DNA from: Solibacillus cecembensis
Lineage (GTDB): Bacteria > Bacillota > Bacilli > Bacillales_A > Planococcaceae
Direction: 5' to 3'
DNA length: 64,000 nucleotides
Assembly (NCBI RefSeq): GCF_001439635.1
Contig: NZ_LMBZ01000018.1
Span: forward strand, 2,033-66,032
Shown: positions 36,260 to 46,049 of the stretch, in pieces
Position numbering within the stretch: position 1 is the first letter of the stretch
Layout of the letters: each line of letters begins with the position of its first letter
The notes under the pieces: generated by a model
What the model was told of the DNA's origin: nothing
The model's input: the letters and a program-made list of their open reading frames with translations, nothing else
The model's database searches: none
Made by a program: the position numbers and the translations under genes

Positions 36260-38767
36260 GTGGCGGAAAATCTCGATTTATTTGAACTAAATAAGCTATT
36301 TATTCTTGGGCGTCCCATCGTCTCAATTTTTCATAATCCAACAAATATGTATTCGATTGTTCGCGTGAAAATTCAAGAAACAAATTTGCAATATGAGGAA
36401 AAAGAAATTATCGTCGTTGGGTATGTTCCGCAATTAGCAGAAGATGAACTATACCGCTTTACGGGTGTCCTGAAAAGCCATCCTAAATACGGCATGCAAT
36501 TCCAAATTGAAACATTTGAAAAAGAGGTCCCATCAACCGAGCAGGGGATTGTTCATTATTTATCAAGTGATTTATTTACAGGAATCGGACGAAAAACAGC
36601 CGAATCCATTGTAAATAAACTTGGACTTGATGCGCTCACGAAAATTTTAGAAGATCCCAATGCGCTAGATGCAGTGCCGCGATTACCTGCTGAAAAAAAA
36701 ATCTTGATTCGCCAAACAATTGAAGAAAATTTAGGGTTAGAGCGTGTCATGGTCCGGCTAAATGAGTGGGGATTTGGTCCGCAATTAGGTATGAAAATCT
36801 ATCAAAAATACCGCGAAGATACGATCAATTTATTAATGGCAAACCCGTATCGATTAATTGAGGATATTGAAGGGGTCGGGTTTATTCGCGCGGATGAGCT
36901 CGGATCGAAGCTTGGTATGACGGGCAATCACCCTGACCGAATTAAGGCGGCCATTTTTCATGTTTTAACACATGCGGCATTGTCAGAGGGGCATGTTTAT
37001 CTCGATGCCGAAATGGTTCTTCCTGCTGTTAAAAATATGCTGGAGCAAAGTCAGCGTGTTGAAATTCCGTATGAGGCGATTTCGAAAGCATGTATTGAAA
37101 TGCGTGAAGAATCGAAAATTTGCGGGGAAGAAACACGCCTTTATTTGCCATCCCTGTATTTTAGTGAAGTTGGAATTGCGAGTAAAATTATTGAATTAAA
37201 AAGTAAAAATGAGACGAGTGAACGTTTTTCGCGCGATGAAATTCGGAAAGCGATTGGCGATGTGGAGGAAAGTTATAATGTGACCTATGCACCGACACAA
37301 GTTCAAGCGATTGAAACGGCGATGAACTCGGCTGTCATGATATTAACAGGTGGGCCTGGTACGGGGAAAACGACGGTCGTGCGTGGACTTGTTGAAGCAT
37401 ATGCAGAGCTTCATGGTCTTTCCTTGAATCCAAAAACATATGCAGAAAAAGAAGAGTCATTTCCGATTGTGTTAGCGGCTCCAACTGGACGAGCTGCAAA
37501 ACGCTTAGCTGAATCGACGGGTTTACCGGCGATGACAATTCACCGTTTACTCGGTTTTAACGGACATGAAAAAGACGAGGAAACAGAGCGGGAAGTGACA
37601 GGACGTTTAATCATCATTGATGAAATGTCGATGGTCGATACTTGGTTGGCGCATCAATTATTAAAGGCGCTGCACGAAGATGTCCAAGTGATATTCGTAG
37701 GGGATCAGGATCAATTACCACCTGTTGGTCCGGGACAAGTATTAAAGGATTTACTCGGATCGAAGCAAGTACCAGTTGTGGAATTAACGGATGTATATCG
37801 CCAAGCAGAAGGGTCGACGATTATTGAACTTGCGCATCAAATTAAAAAAGGAATTGTGCCGGATACATTAACGGCGAAAACATCGGATCGTTCGTTTATT
37901 CAAGCGGCGGCTCCTCAAGTAACCGGTGTTGTTACGCAAGTTGTAAAAGGTGCGCTTGCAAAAGGACAGGCAATTCGCGACATTCAAGTGTTGGCGCCGA
38001 TGTATAAAGGTCCTGCTGGCATTGATGCATTGAATAAAGAAATTCAACAGCTCGTTAATCCGAATGATGGAACGAGGAAAGAACTCGTGTTTGGCGATAC
38101 GATTTACCGAATTGGCGATAAAGTGCTCCAACTTGTCAATCAACCCGAAAGCAATGTGTTTAATGGCGATATGGGGGAAGTTATTTCGATTATTCGTGCA
38201 AAGGAAACGATTGAAAAGCAAGATTTATTAATTGTTTCTTATGACGGGATTGAAGTGACGTATCAGCGATCAGATTTGAATCAACTGACACTCGCCTATT
38301 GTTGCTCTATCCATAAATCACAAGGCTCTGAGTTTCAAACGGTCATTATGCCAGTAGTGCGCGGCTATTCGAAAATGCTGCGTCGAAACTTACTATATAC
38401 AGGCATTACACGAGCGAAAAACTTTTTAATTTTATGTGGTGAACCGGATGTTTTAGCAAATGGGTTAGCCAAAACAGATGATTTAACACGTTTTACGAGT
38501 TTAAAAATGCGTTTAAATCCGTCAGTAGTGGATGAAGCCCAGCAAGTTGAAGATCAAGAGAAAGTGGAAGTCCAGCCAACGCCGCATTCAACTGTAGAAA
38601 AAAAACAACGAGAGCCATCTCACGAGCAGTTGGGTTTATTAAATGTATCAGAGTCGCATAAAATTGGGGAAACCTTGTTGAATCATTTAACGACCGAAAC
38701 AGCACCATACATTCATCCACTCATAGGGATGGACAATGTTTCGCCGTATGATTTTGTGGAAGAATAA
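36260..38767 (+). CDS. recD2: ATP-dependent DNA helicase RecD2
   Basis: An 835-residue superfamily-1B 5'-3' helicase (YrrC). The N-terminal OB and helix-hairpin-helix region includes FTGIGRKTAESIVNKLG. Walker A GGPGTGKTT is at about residues 364-372, with DEMSMVD, GDQDQLPPVGPG and the C-terminal SIHKSQGSEF and YTGITRAK motifs. It acts in replication-fork maintenance without RecBC. GTG 36260 after AAGGAAG is preferred; an in-frame ATG at 36236 lacks a ribosome-binding site. The last 90 residues are a low-conservation tail. Confidence 0.95.
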   Translation: MAENLDLFELNKLFILGRPIVSIFHNPTNMYSIVRVKIQETNLQYEEKEIIVVGYVPQLAEDELYRFTGVLKSHPKYGMQFQIETFEKEVPSTEQGIVHYLSSDLFTGIGRKTAESIVNKLGLDALTKILEDPNALDAVPRLPAEKKILIRQTIEENLGLERVMVRLNEWGFGPQLGMKIYQKYREDTINLLMANPYRLIEDIEGVGFIRADELGSKLGMTGNHPDRIKAAIFHVLTHAALSEGHVYLDAEMVLPAVKNMLEQSQRVEIPYEAISKACIEMREESKICGEETRLYLPSLYFSEVGIASKIIELKSKNETSERFSRDEIRKAIGDVEESYNVTYAPTQVQAIETAMNSAVMILTGGPGTGKTTVVRGLVEAYAELHGLSLNPKTYAEKEESFPIVLAAPTGRAAKRLAESTGLPAMTIHRLLGFNGHEKDEETEREVTGRLIIIDEMSMVDTWLAHQLLKALHEDVQVIFVGDQDQLPPVGPGQVLKDLLGSKQVPVVELTDVYRQAEGSTIIELAHQIKKGIVPDTLTAKTSDRSFIQAAAPQVTGVVTQVVKGALAKGQAIRDIQVLAPMYKGPAGIDALNKEIQQLVNPNDGTRKELVFGDTIYRIGDKVLQLVNQPESNVFNGDMGEVISIIRAKETIEKQDLLIVSYDGIEVTYQRSDLNQLTLAYCCSIHKSQGSEFQTVIMPVVRGYSKMLRRNLLYTGITRAKNFLILCGEPDVLANGLAKTDDLTRFTSLKMRLNPSVVDEAQQVEDQEKVEVQPTPHSTVEKKQREPSHEQLGLLNVSESHKIGETLLNHLTTETAPYIHPLIGMDNVSPYDFVEE

Positions 38768-38771
38768 TTGG

Positions 38772-38808
38772 AAAGCCATTTTGCTACTTGCGAAATGGCT
38801 TTTTTTAA
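38772..38808 (+). terminator. terminator of recD2
   Basis: Stem AAAGCCATTT / AAATGGCTTT followed by T residues. Confidence 0.85.
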
Positions 38809-38820
38809 AATGGGGAAACT

Positions 38821-39495
38821 TTATAGTATTTCTTCACTTAAGGTGAGGAGCTTGTCTTTATTTTGAATCAAATAGCCACGATTGTGTTTAACGAGAATAC
38901 CGGCTTCACAAAACGCCGCAAATGTATACAATAAATGCCGATAGGAAACGCCTAAAAACTCACAAATTTCGGTATGCTTTTCTTTATAAAAGCCCTGATC
39001 CGAACTAAGCAATATAAAGGCAGCTAGCCGGTTTTCTAATGGATACACTTGATTTTGTGTATATTTCGCTGTCACTTTCATTTCCTTATCACTTAAAAGC
39101 ATACAAAGTTCGCGCAAAAAAATGACGTCGGTTAATAATCGTTTTCTAAATTGTAGAATGGGAATCGCAAGGCATATTGTTTTTGTAACAGCTTGAATTC
39201 CTTTTGATACTCTTACACTATCTAATAGCTCCATTTCCCCCATGAAACAAGGCGATGTAATGAAATCAATTAAAGATACTTTGCCATTTTTATGCGTTAC
39301 ATACAGCTTAGCTTTCCCCTCGACCATATAATACAAATATTCTGGATGAGAGCGTTCCTTAAAAATAAATTCCCCCTTTTCAAATTGATGAACGGTCAAA
39401 TAAGTGATGATATCGAATGAAAAGAACTGGTTAATCGGATATTGTTCAATATAAGAATTACGCAATATATTCGTTAAAACCTTCAAATTACTCAC
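38821..39495 (-). CDS. Crp/Fnr-family transcriptional regulator (YeiL-like)
   Basis: A 224-residue regulator with a cyclic-nucleotide-binding-like beta roll (about residues 20-130, FEKGEFIFKERSHPEYLYYMVEGKAKLY) and a C-terminal HTH (about 160-215, EICEFLGVSYRHLLYTFAAFCEAGIL). No Fnr-type cysteine cluster is seen at the N terminus, so an iron-sulfur oxygen sensor is unlikely. The sequence resembles YeiL-type regulators; the effector is unknown. Start is GTG 39495 or TTG 39486. Its promoter carries two palindromes, suggesting autoregulation. It is divergent from the MFS gene. Confidence 0.85.
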   Translation of the reverse strand: MSNLKVLTNILRNSYIEQYPINQFFSFDIITYLTVHQFEKGEFIFKERSHPEYLYYMVEGKAKLYVTHKNGKVSLIDFITSPCFMGEMELLDSVRVSKGIQAVTKTICLAIPILQFRKRLLTDVIFLRELCMLLSDKEMKVTAKYTQNQVYPLENRLAAFILLSSDQGFYKEKHTEICEFLGVSYRHLLYTFAAFCEAGILVKHNRGYLIQNKDKLLTLSEEIL

Positions 39496-39510
39496 TACCT
39501 TTATAAAATA

Positions 39511-39555
39511 TGAGATATCTCACATTATTGTATAAAATAACATGATATCATTCAA
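39511..39555 (-). promoter_or_regulatory. promoter and palindromic operators of the Crp-like gene
   Basis: On the minus strand TTGAAT (39550-39555) and TACAAT (39527-39532) are 17 bp apart. Perfect palindromes TGAGATATCTCA (39511-39522) and ATGATATCAT (39542-39551) cover the start point and the -35/spacer; their centres are 30 bp apart, about three helix turns. Confidence 0.6.
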
Positions 39556-39614
39556 CTTAATTCAGCGATAATCCCTTACATCTATAGGTGGAGGATGAAT
39601 GCAGAGTATACAAT

Positions 39615-39743
39615 TCTATTCAGTAGGGTTCGAAATCTAGCTGAATCAAGTTGAAGCCCCTGCGGATGTCACAGATTTTTTAGGGGAGTTTTTCGAGCAG
39701 GCTCGAAAAAAATCTGGACGCAATTACGCCGAGGCATAATTGA
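39615..39743 (+). repeat. R1 mosaic repeat, compact copy
   Basis: Head arm with right half GCTGAATCAAG, core GCGGATGTCACAGATTTTTT, CGAGCAGGCTCG loop and tail CAATTACGCC / GGCATAATTG. The left head arm is partly degraded. It lies between the divergent Crp-like and MFS genes, upstream of the MFS start. Confidence 0.85.
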
Positions 39744-39771
39744 TTGTAATGTATTGGAGGGAATAAATTTC

Positions 39772-40923
39772 ATGAACAATCAGCGTTGGTTATCGCAAAA
39801 TTTCTTTACGTTTTTTATTACATGGGGCATCTTTTTACCGTATTGGACAGGTTGGTTAGTAAATGATAAAGGATTAACTGTGTCAGACGCGGGTATCATT
39901 ATGAGTTTCGGTTTAGTGGCACGCGCCTTGTCAACGATGTTTATCTTTCCTTATGTATCAAAAATTTTAAGCAATAAACAAGTATTATTATTTTTTACTA
40001 TGATGTCATTAATCGTAGCGATTTTGTACATACCGATGGACTCATTCGAAGGCTTGTTTATTGTGACGATGCTATTTAGTGCGATGTACCCGGCGTTATT
40101 GCCAGCAGTTGAAAGTGGTGCCTCGACCTTGATGCAGCAAGGGGATGTCCATTATGGGAAAGCACGTTCACTTGGTTCGTTTGGCTACGTTTTGTCGGTA
40201 TTAGTTATCAGTATGTTTACCGGTACATACGGGGAACAAATTATATTATGGTTTATGATCTTAGGGTTAATCGCGTTATTAGCCATTCAGTTATTGCCGG
40301 CTCCGAATGTTTTACTTATGCGACCAGAGCATGGAAAAAATGCGAAGTCTTTATCTATGAAAGGTTTACTCGAAGTGAAAAGCTTTGCAGTCGTGCTACT
40401 TGTCGTCATTTTACTGCAAGGGGCACATGCTTCTTATTACAGCTATGGATACATTTACATACAAGATTTGAATGTCAACCCATTTTATATTGGGGTCATT
40501 TTGAATGTTGCGGTTGTGTTTGAAATTATTTATTTCTTAAAGGCAGATACGTTTTTATCTAGCTGGCGTCCGTCATCGTTATTAATTTTAGCTGCGGTTG
40601 GTTCAAGTGTGCGCTGGATTGCGATTTATTTATTCCCGAGCATACCCGTATTTGTTGTGACGCAAGCGCTTCATGCTTTGTCATTTGGGGTGGCGCACTA
40701 TGCATTTATTCGCTACATTACGCAAAATTTACCGAAAGAGCAAATTCCAAATGCACAAGGGATTTATTCAGCATTTGCGATGAGTTTAAGTGCCGCTTTA
40801 TTGACATTGATCGGTGGTGCGCTTTATGAAATCGAACCAGGTCTTGCATTTTTAGGGATGGCCATTTTTACCGTACCAGCGATTTTCCTACTTCTATTGA
40901 CGCGCAATCGATTTCAATATTGA
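39772..40923 (+). CDS. MFS transporter, phenylpropionate-permease/HcaT-like family
   Basis: A 383-residue protein with about 12 membrane segments. The N terminus (QNFFTFFITWGIFLPYWTGWL), the GKARSLGSFGY loop and the overall pattern fit the HcaT/YcaD branch of the major facilitator superfamily. The substrate cannot be read from the sequence. ATG 39772 follows TTGGAGGG; the frame is open to a TTG at 39754 on that site. The neighbouring Crp-like gene is a candidate regulator. Its stop codon lies in the alaS promoter. Confidence 0.85.
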   Translation: MNNQRWLSQNFFTFFITWGIFLPYWTGWLVNDKGLTVSDAGIIMSFGLVARALSTMFIFPYVSKILSNKQVLLFFTMMSLIVAILYIPMDSFEGLFIVTMLFSAMYPALLPAVESGASTLMQQGDVHYGKARSLGSFGYVLSVLVISMFTGTYGEQIILWFMILGLIALLAIQLLPAPNVLLMRPEHGKNAKSLSMKGLLEVKSFAVVLLVVILLQGAHASYYSYGYIYIQDLNVNPFYIGVILNVAVVFEIIYFLKADTFLSSWRPSSLLILAAVGSSVRWIAIYLFPSIPVFVVTQALHALSFGVAHYAFIRYITQNLPKEQIPNAQGIYSAFAMSLSAALLTLIGGALYEIEPGLAFLGMAIFTVPAIFLLLLTRNRFQY

Positions 40924-40948
40924 CAGTTAGCATACAATTTTTTATAAT
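40920..40948 (+). promoter_or_regulatory. consensus promoter of the alaS T-box transcript
   Basis: TTGACA (40920-40925) and TATAAT (40943-40948) with exactly 17 bp between: a perfect sigma-A promoter. It overlaps the stop codon of the MFS gene. Confidence 0.9.
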
Positions 40949-40954
40949 GAAAAG

Positions 40955-41196
40955 TAGAATACATTGAACACGATGATGGAAAAAAAGTATGTTTTACAAA
41001 CGTGTATAGAAAGAGATTTCAAGGCTGAAAAAATCTCCACAGGCGTAATTCAGAAAGCTACTCCAGAGTGCAGCTAATCCCTGCCGTATGCTCACGTTAA
41101 GAGCACTTGAGATATAATGTTTTACGCATTATAAATTAGGGTGGTACCGCGAGATTACAGTCTTCGTCCCTTTACTAGGGATGAGGGCTTTTTTGT
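40955..41196 (+). ncRNA. alanine T-box riboswitch upstream of alaS
   Basis: The T-box sequence GGGTGGTACCGCG is at 41139-41151, followed by the terminator hairpin around TCTTCGTCCCTTTA / AGGGATGAGGGC and T residues (41159-41196). In stem I, GAGATTT (41013-41019) pairs with AAATCTC (41031-41037), enclosing CAAGGCTGAAA; GCT at 41024-41026 is the alanine specifier codon. Uncharged tRNA-Ala should pair with it and favour antitermination. Confidence 0.93.
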
Positions 41197-41202
41197 GTTT
41201 AC

Positions 41203-41396
41203 ACTTGATACAGCAGGGGTCAAACCCCGGCTGTATCAGAAGAACAAAGGCTAAACCCGTCACGTCCTGTGACAACGCCTTTGTGATCAACATTGTGTTG
41301 ACCCAAGCTCCAGCGGATGTCACAGATTTTTTAGGGGAGTTTTTCGAGCGAGCTCGAAAAAAATCTGGACGCAATTACGCTGAGGCGTAATTGATT
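41203..41396 (+). repeat. R1 mosaic repeat, full copy inside the alaS leader
   Basis: Head CTTGATACAG..CTGTATCAG, module B (ACAAAGGC..GTCACgtcctGTGAC..GCCTTTGT and CAACAttgTGTTG), core GGATGTCACAGATTTTTT with TTTTTCGAGC / GCTCGAAAAA and tail CAATTACGC / GCGTAATTG. It starts 7 bases after the T-box terminator and ends 38 bases before the alaS ATG. The head arms share a compensated change, GATACAG / CTGTATC versus GATTCAG / CTGAATC. Confidence 0.9.
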
Positions 41397-41434
41397 CATC
41401 AATTTTCGTTCACTATTATTAGGAGGAATACAGC

Positions 41435-44107
41435 ATGACATCAAAAACAATGACAGCAACAGAAATTCGTCGTCTATATTTAGAGTTTTTTAAAGAAAAA
41501 GGACATCATCATGAACCATCTGCACCACTTGTGCCAATTAATGATCCATCATTATTATGGATTAACTCAGGTGTTGCGACGTTAAAGCCTTATTTTGACG
41601 GTCGTATCATTCCAGACAATCCACGTATTACAAATGCGCAAAAATCAATTCGTACAAACGATATTGAAAACGTAGGTAAAACAGCGCGTCACCATACGTT
41701 CTTTGAAATGTTAGGAAACTTCTCGATCGGTGATTATTTCAAAAAAGAAGCCATTCATTATGCATGGGAATTCTTAACAGATGCAAAGTGGATGGGCTTT
41801 GAAGCGGATAAATTATCGATTACAATCCACCCAGAAGACCAAGAAGCGTACGATGTTTGGCACGATGAAATTGGGATTCCAAAAGAGCGCTTAATTCGTT
41901 TAGAAGGTAACTTCTGGGATATTGGGGAAGGTCCATCTGGTCCAAACTCTGAAATATTCTATGACCGTGGGGAAGAATACGGCTTTGGTGCACCTGAAGA
42001 GGAAATGTATGCAGGTGGCGAAAATGAGCGTTACTTAGAAATTTGGAACCTTGTTTTCTCACAATTCAACCACAATCCAGATGGCACATATACGCCACTA
42101 CCAAAGCAAAACATTGATACAGGTATGGGACTGGAGCGTATCGTTTCGGTAATTCAAAATGTGCCAACGAACTTTGATACAGATCTTTTCATGCCAATCA
42201 TTGAAAACGTAGAAAAATTTGCGAACCGCAACTATATGCGTCCAAATGAAGTAGATTTAAAAGAAATCTTCGGTTCGGCAGAAGATATTAATACACCATT
42301 CAAAGTAATTGCGGACCATATTCGTACAGTTGCATTTGCCATTGGTGATGGTGCATTACCATCAAATGAAGGACGCGGATACGTATTACGTCGCTTATTA
42401 CGTCGTGCAGTGCGCTATGCAAAACAAATCGGTATCGAAAAACCGTTCATGTTTGAATTAGTTCCAACTGTTGGCGCGATTATGGAAGATTTCTATCCAC
42501 AAGTGAAAGAAAAAGAAGCGTTCATTCAACGTGTTATTAAAAATGAAGAAGTTCGTTTCCATGAAACATTAGATGGCGGTTTAGCGATTTTCAATGATGT
42601 TGCGGAAAGCCAAAAAGCAAAAGGTGAAACAATCATTCCAGGCGCGGATGCGTTCCGTTTATATGATACATTCGGTTTCCCAATCGAATTAACAGAAGAA
42701 TATGCGGAAGAAGTAGGCATGACAGTTGATCATGAAGGCTTCGAAACGGCGATGGAAGAACAACGTAACCGTGCTCGTAATGCGCGTGCAGATGTGGATT
42801 CAATGCAAGTGCAAAATGAAGTGTTAGCTAACTTAAAGCAAGAATCAACGTATGTATATAATGTGCTTGAAACTCAAGGGACAGTTGCTGCAATCGTTGT
42901 TGACGGTCAAGAAGCGCAAGTGGCGACAGAAGGACAAGAAGCGTTAGTAATCCTTTCTGAAACACCATTCTATACTGAAATGGGTGGACAAATTGCGGAT
43001 ACAGGTGTGATTCAATCGGATAGCTTTAAAGCACTTGTAAAAGATGTTCAAAAAGCGCCAAATGGTCAACCGTTGCATACAGTGTTCATCGAATCAGGTG
43101 AAATGAACGTTGGGGATACGATGACAGCAAATGTAGACCGTGAAAAACGTACACTTATTTTGAAAAACCATACAGCAACACACTTAATGCACCGTGCATT
43201 AAAAGATGTTTTGGGAGATCACGTTGCACAAGCGGGTTCTTATGTTGGACCAGATCGTCTACGTTTCGACTTCTCACATTTCGGTCAAGCTACGAAAGAA
43301 GAATTGGCACAAGTCGAGCGTGCGGTAAACGAAAAGATTTGGGATGATATCGAAGTAGTCGTGCAAGAAATGGCGATTGACGAAGCAAAAGCAATGGGTG
43401 CAATGGCGTTATTCGGTGAGAAATACGGTGATGTTGTACGTGTTGTAGCGGTATCGGATTATTCAATTGAACTTTGTGGTGGTCTACACGTTCAACGTTC
43501 ATCTGAAATTGGTTTCTTCAAAATCGTTTCTGAAGGCGGTATCGGAGCGGGTACACGTCGTATTGAAGCGGTAACAGGGAAAGCAGCTTACTTTGCAGTG
43601 AAAGAAGAAGAAGCGATTTTAAATGAAGCAGCAGCATTATTAAAAGCAAACCCAAAAGATGTCGCAACACGTGTCGCATCATTACAAGCGGATTATAAAG
43701 AATTACAACGTGAAAATGAATCATTATCTCAAAAAATGGCCAATGCGCAAGCGGGTGCAGTCATTGATGCAGCACAAAAAATTGGTGATGTTACAGTATT
43801 AGCAACACGCGTTGATGCAAAAGATAACAATCAATTGCGCCAAATGATGGATGATTTAAAAGAAAAAATGGATGCAGCAATTATTGTCCTAGGTGCAGTA
43901 TCAGACGATAAAGTAATGCTTTGCGCAGGTGTGACGAAAGATATCGTAGGCGGTCAACACCATGCAGGTAATATCGTGAAAATGGTTGCGGAAGCATGTG
44001 ACGGTAAAGGTGGCGGTCGTCCTGATATGGCGATGGCTGGTGCGAAAGATGCAACGAAATTAGACGATGCATTAACAGCTGTTTATGACCTTGTAAAAAC
44101 ATTCTAA
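41435..44107 (+). CDS. alaS: alanyl-tRNA synthetase
   Basis: An 890-residue class II synthetase. The catalytic core ([35 protein letters not shown]) is followed by the tRNA-binding helical domain, the editing domain with zinc ligands HTATHLMH (about residue 578) and CGGLH (about 682), and the C-terminal DHHA1/C-Ala domain. AGGAGG precedes ATG 41435. Expression should depend on uncharged tRNA-Ala through the upstream T-box, with the R1 element in between. Confidence 0.98.
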   Translation: MTSKTMTATEIRRLYLEFFKEKGHHHEPSAPLVPINDPSLLWINSGVATLKPYFDGRIIPDNPRITNAQKSIRTNDIENVGKTARHHTFFEMLGNFSIGDYFKKEAIHYAWEFLTDAKWMGFEADKLSITIHPEDQEAYDVWHDEIGIPKERLIRLEGNFWDIGEGPSGPNSEIFYDRGEEYGFGAPEEEMYAGGENERYLEIWNLVFSQFNHNPDGTYTPLPKQNIDTGMGLERIVSVIQNVPTNFDTDLFMPIIENVEKFANRNYMRPNEVDLKEIFGSAEDINTPFKVIADHIRTVAFAIGDGALPSNEGRGYVLRRLLRRAVRYAKQIGIEKPFMFELVPTVGAIMEDFYPQVKEKEAFIQRVIKNEEVRFHETLDGGLAIFNDVAESQKAKGETIIPGADAFRLYDTFGFPIELTEEYAEEVGMTVDHEGFETAMEEQRNRARNARADVDSMQVQNEVLANLKQESTYVYNVLETQGTVAAIVVDGQEAQVATEGQEALVILSETPFYTEMGGQIADTGVIQSDSFKALVKDVQKAPNGQPLHTVFIESGEMNVGDTMTANVDREKRTLILKNHTATHLMHRALKDVLGDHVAQAGSYVGPDRLRFDFSHFGQATKEELAQVERAVNEKIWDDIEVVVQEMAIDEAKAMGAMALFGEKYGDVVRVVAVSDYSIELCGGLHVQRSSEIGFFKIVSEGGIGAGTRRIEAVTGKAAYFAVKEEEAILNEAAALLKANPKDVATRVASLQADYKELQRENESLSQKMANAQAGAVIDAAQKIGDVTVLATRVDAKDNNQLRQMMDDLKEKMDAAIIVLGAVSDDKVMLCAGVTKDIVGGQHHAGNIVKMVAEACDGKGGGRPDMAMAGAKDATKLDDALTAVYDLVKTF

Positions 44108-44162
44108 CTTGCGAAAAAAAGGTTATCAAAATATAGTTTATGGGGAAAGTAAATAAGCATAT

Positions 44163-44191
44163 TTGAAGTGCATGGATGAATAGGATATAAT
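44163..44191 (+). promoter_or_regulatory. promoter of ireB-ruvX
   Basis: TTGAAG (44163-44168) and TATAAT (44186-44191), 17 bp apart. The leader then has a hairpin GAGATGG / CCATCTC (44202-44224) just before the ribosome-binding site. Confidence 0.75.
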
Positions 44192-44251
44192 AGAGAAAAT
44201 GGAGATGGTTCTATATTCCATCTCTCTATTGCTGAAAGCGAGGTGCTGGTC

Positions 44252-44524
44252 TTGAGTTCATTCGATCAAACGATGAAATTTAGTTTTCCTGAAGAGTCAA
44301 TGGAACAAGAAGTGAAGCAAGTGATGTTGAAGGTGTATTCGTCATTAGAGGAAAAAGGCTATAACCCAACGAACCAAATTGTAGGTTATTTATTATCTGG
44401 TGACCCGGCATACATCCCTCGCCACCAGGACGCACGCAATGTAATTCGTAAGCTTGAGCGAGATGAAATTTTAGAAGAACTCGTCAAATTTTATATTAGA
44501 AAGAATACCGAGGCGGACAAATGA
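44252..44524 (+). CDS. ireB: IreB/YrzL family regulatory protein (UPF0297)
   Basis: A 90-residue protein starting [12 protein letters not shown], with the invariant [37 protein letters not shown] core. In Enterococcus faecalis IreB is a substrate of the Ser/Thr kinase IreK and affects cephalosporin resistance; in Bacillus its role is less clear. TTG 44252 lies 6 bases after GAGGTG and gives the family start. It overlaps ruvX by four bases (ATGA). Confidence 0.95.
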   Translation: MSSFDQTMKFSFPEESMEQEVKQVMLKVYSSLEEKGYNPTNQIVGYLLSGDPAYIPRHQDARNVIRKLERDEILEELVKFYIRKNTEADK

Positions 44525-44937
44525 GAATTATGGGTTTAGACGTCGGCTCTAAAACAGTCGGCGTTGCAATTAGTGATGCGTTTGGCTGGACTGCGCAAGG
44601 CATTGAAACGATTAAAATTAATGAAGCAGTCGGCGAATTTGGCATCCCTCGTATTCATGAGCTTGTCAAAGAGCACAGCGTAACGGAATTTGTTGTAGGT
44701 TTTCCAAAGAACATGAATAATACAGTGGGACCTCGCGGGGAAGCATCTGAAGCCTATAAAAGGTTATTAGAAGAGACTTTCGGGTTCCCTGTAAAGCTTT
44801 GGGATGAACGCTTAACAACAATGGCGGCAGAACGTATGTTAATTGAAGCAGACGTGAGCCGTAAAAAACGCAAACAAGTCATTGATAAAATGGCAGCTGT
44901 CATGATTCTACAAGGATATCTCGACAGCAAAAACTAA
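44521..44937 (+). CDS. ruvX: RuvX/YqgF-family putative pre-16S rRNA nuclease
   Basis: A 138-residue RNase-H-fold protein (YrrK). [19 protein letters not shown] gives the first catalytic Asp, and [14 protein letters not shown] and WDERLTT supply the others. E. coli YqgF processes 16S rRNA 5' ends; an earlier proposal was Holliday-junction resolution. It is translationally coupled to ireB, as throughout Firmicutes. Confidence 0.95.
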   Translation: MRIMGLDVGSKTVGVAISDAFGWTAQGIETIKINEAVGEFGIPRIHELVKEHSVTEFVVGFPKNMNNTVGPRGEASEAYKRLLEETFGFPVKLWDERLTTMAAERMLIEADVSRKKRKQVIDKMAAVMILQGYLDSKN

Positions 44938-45001
44938 GTTTGCTTGAAATACAGCAAACGGAACAAGGCTTGGCCTTAATATTATGAAGAGGTGACTTTT
45001 A

Positions 45002-45289
45002 ATGTCAGAACAACAAAATCAAATTACAGTAGTAGACGAAAATGGTAACGAACAACTTTGTGAAATTTTACACACATTCGATTCAGAAGAATTCGGTAAA
45101 TCGTATGTATTATATTCATTAGTAGGTGCTGAAGAAGACGGTGAAGGTGCTGTAGAAATTTTCGCATCATCATTTGTTCCAGCTGAAAACGGTGAAGATG
45201 GCGAGTTAGAGCCAATCGAAACTGAAGCAGAGTGGGATTTAATCGAGAGCGTTTTAAATGCGATTGAAGACGAGCTAGGCGAAGAATAA
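45002..45289 (+). CDS. DUF1292 protein (YrzB-like)
   Basis: A 95-residue, strongly acidic protein of the DUF1292 family, with [33 protein letters not shown] and a [14 protein letters not shown] ending. It follows ireB-ruvX as yrzB does in B. subtilis. Function is unknown. GAAGAGGTGA precedes the ATG. A second gene of the same family lies just downstream. Confidence 0.92.
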   Translation: MSEQQNQITVVDENGNEQLCEILHTFDSEEFGKSYVLYSLVGAEEDGEGAVEIFASSFVPAENGEDGELEPIETEAEWDLIESVLNAIEDELGEE

Positions 45290-45423
45290 TTTTGGCATAA
45301 GTGGATTTTTAAGCGAGTTCACATAATGAAGGACAGGGCCTCATATTAGTGTAGAGGTATCGTCCTGCTAAAACAGAGGAGGCGTTTGCCGACTCTGTTT
45401 TGCTATTTAGGAGGAATGTAACG
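45290..45423 (+). other. structured spacer between the two DUF1292 genes
   Basis: Contains AGGAC..GTCCT arms (about 45333-45365) and then AAAACAGAG / CTCTGTTTT (about 45369-45404) close to the GGAGG of the next gene. It looks like a 5' leader able to fold near the start site. No known riboswitch motif is recognised. Confidence 0.35.
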
Positions 45424-45936
45424 ATGGAAGAACAAATTTTTGTATTACAAACAGAAGAGGGCCAAGAGCAGCAATGTCGCGTTGTCTTTACATTTGATTC
45501 AGATGACCATTCATACGTGTTATTTTCATTAGTAGGCGATGAAGATGCAGGTGTTTCGGCGTTGCGTTTTGAATTAGATGACAATGGTGAAATGGCGGGC
45601 TTTGCAGACCTTGAAACCGATGAAGAATGGGCAATGGTTGAAGAAGTAATGAACACGTTAATTAGTGAGTTCGGTGCAGATCAAACGAATTTCTTTACCA
45701 TTACAAATGATCAAGATGAAGAAGTTATGTGCCAAATCTTACACCGTTTCGAACGCAACAATAAAGATTATTTATTTTATGCGATTGTAGAAGATGAAGT
45801 GCCAAATTTAGATGAAGTGTTCGCTTCGGCTTATATTTCTGGTGAAAATGGTGAAGTAGCAGACTTACTACAAATTGAAACCGATGAAGAATGGGCAATG
45901 GTAGAAGAAGTATTAGCATCATTAGCACAGCAATAA
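45424..45936 (+). CDS. protein with two tandem DUF1292 domains
   Basis: A 170-residue acidic protein made of two DUF1292 units, about residues 1-85 and 86-170. Each runs from an I(F/T)xLQT or ITNDQDEE start through C(R/Q)xxxxF, YVLFSLVGDE or YLFYAIVEDE, to DEEWAMVEEV; that last motif is identical in both halves. Together with the previous gene this makes three units in a row, pointing to duplication and fusion. ATG 45424 follows GGAGG; the frame opens upstream at 45400. Function unknown. Confidence 0.88.
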   Translation: MEEQIFVLQTEEGQEQQCRVVFTFDSDDHSYVLFSLVGDEDAGVSALRFELDDNGEMAGFADLETDEEWAMVEEVMNTLISEFGADQTNFFTITNDQDEEVMCQILHRFERNNKDYLFYAIVEDEVPNLDEVFASAYISGENGEVADLLQIETDEEWAMVEEVLASLAQQ

Positions 45937-45965
45937 TTTTGTGAACGTGCAATTTAATTAAAAGA

Positions 45966-46001
45966 AGAGGTCCTGAACAATCCATTGTTTAGGACCTTTT
46001 C
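45966..46001 (+). terminator. terminator after the DUF1292 genes
   Basis: Stem AGGTCCTGAACAA / TTGTTTAGGACCT followed by T residues. Confidence 0.88.
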
Positions 46002-46049
46002 GATGTGATAATAATATATATAATTAATTTAAGAACCTATCAATAATAG

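Noticed and set aside
41181..41390. Frame of 69 codons between the T-box and alaS
   Set aside because: It is the reading of T-box terminator plus R1 repeat. The same APADVTDFL-type translation recurs at 56.6 kb purely because the repeat is conserved as DNA.
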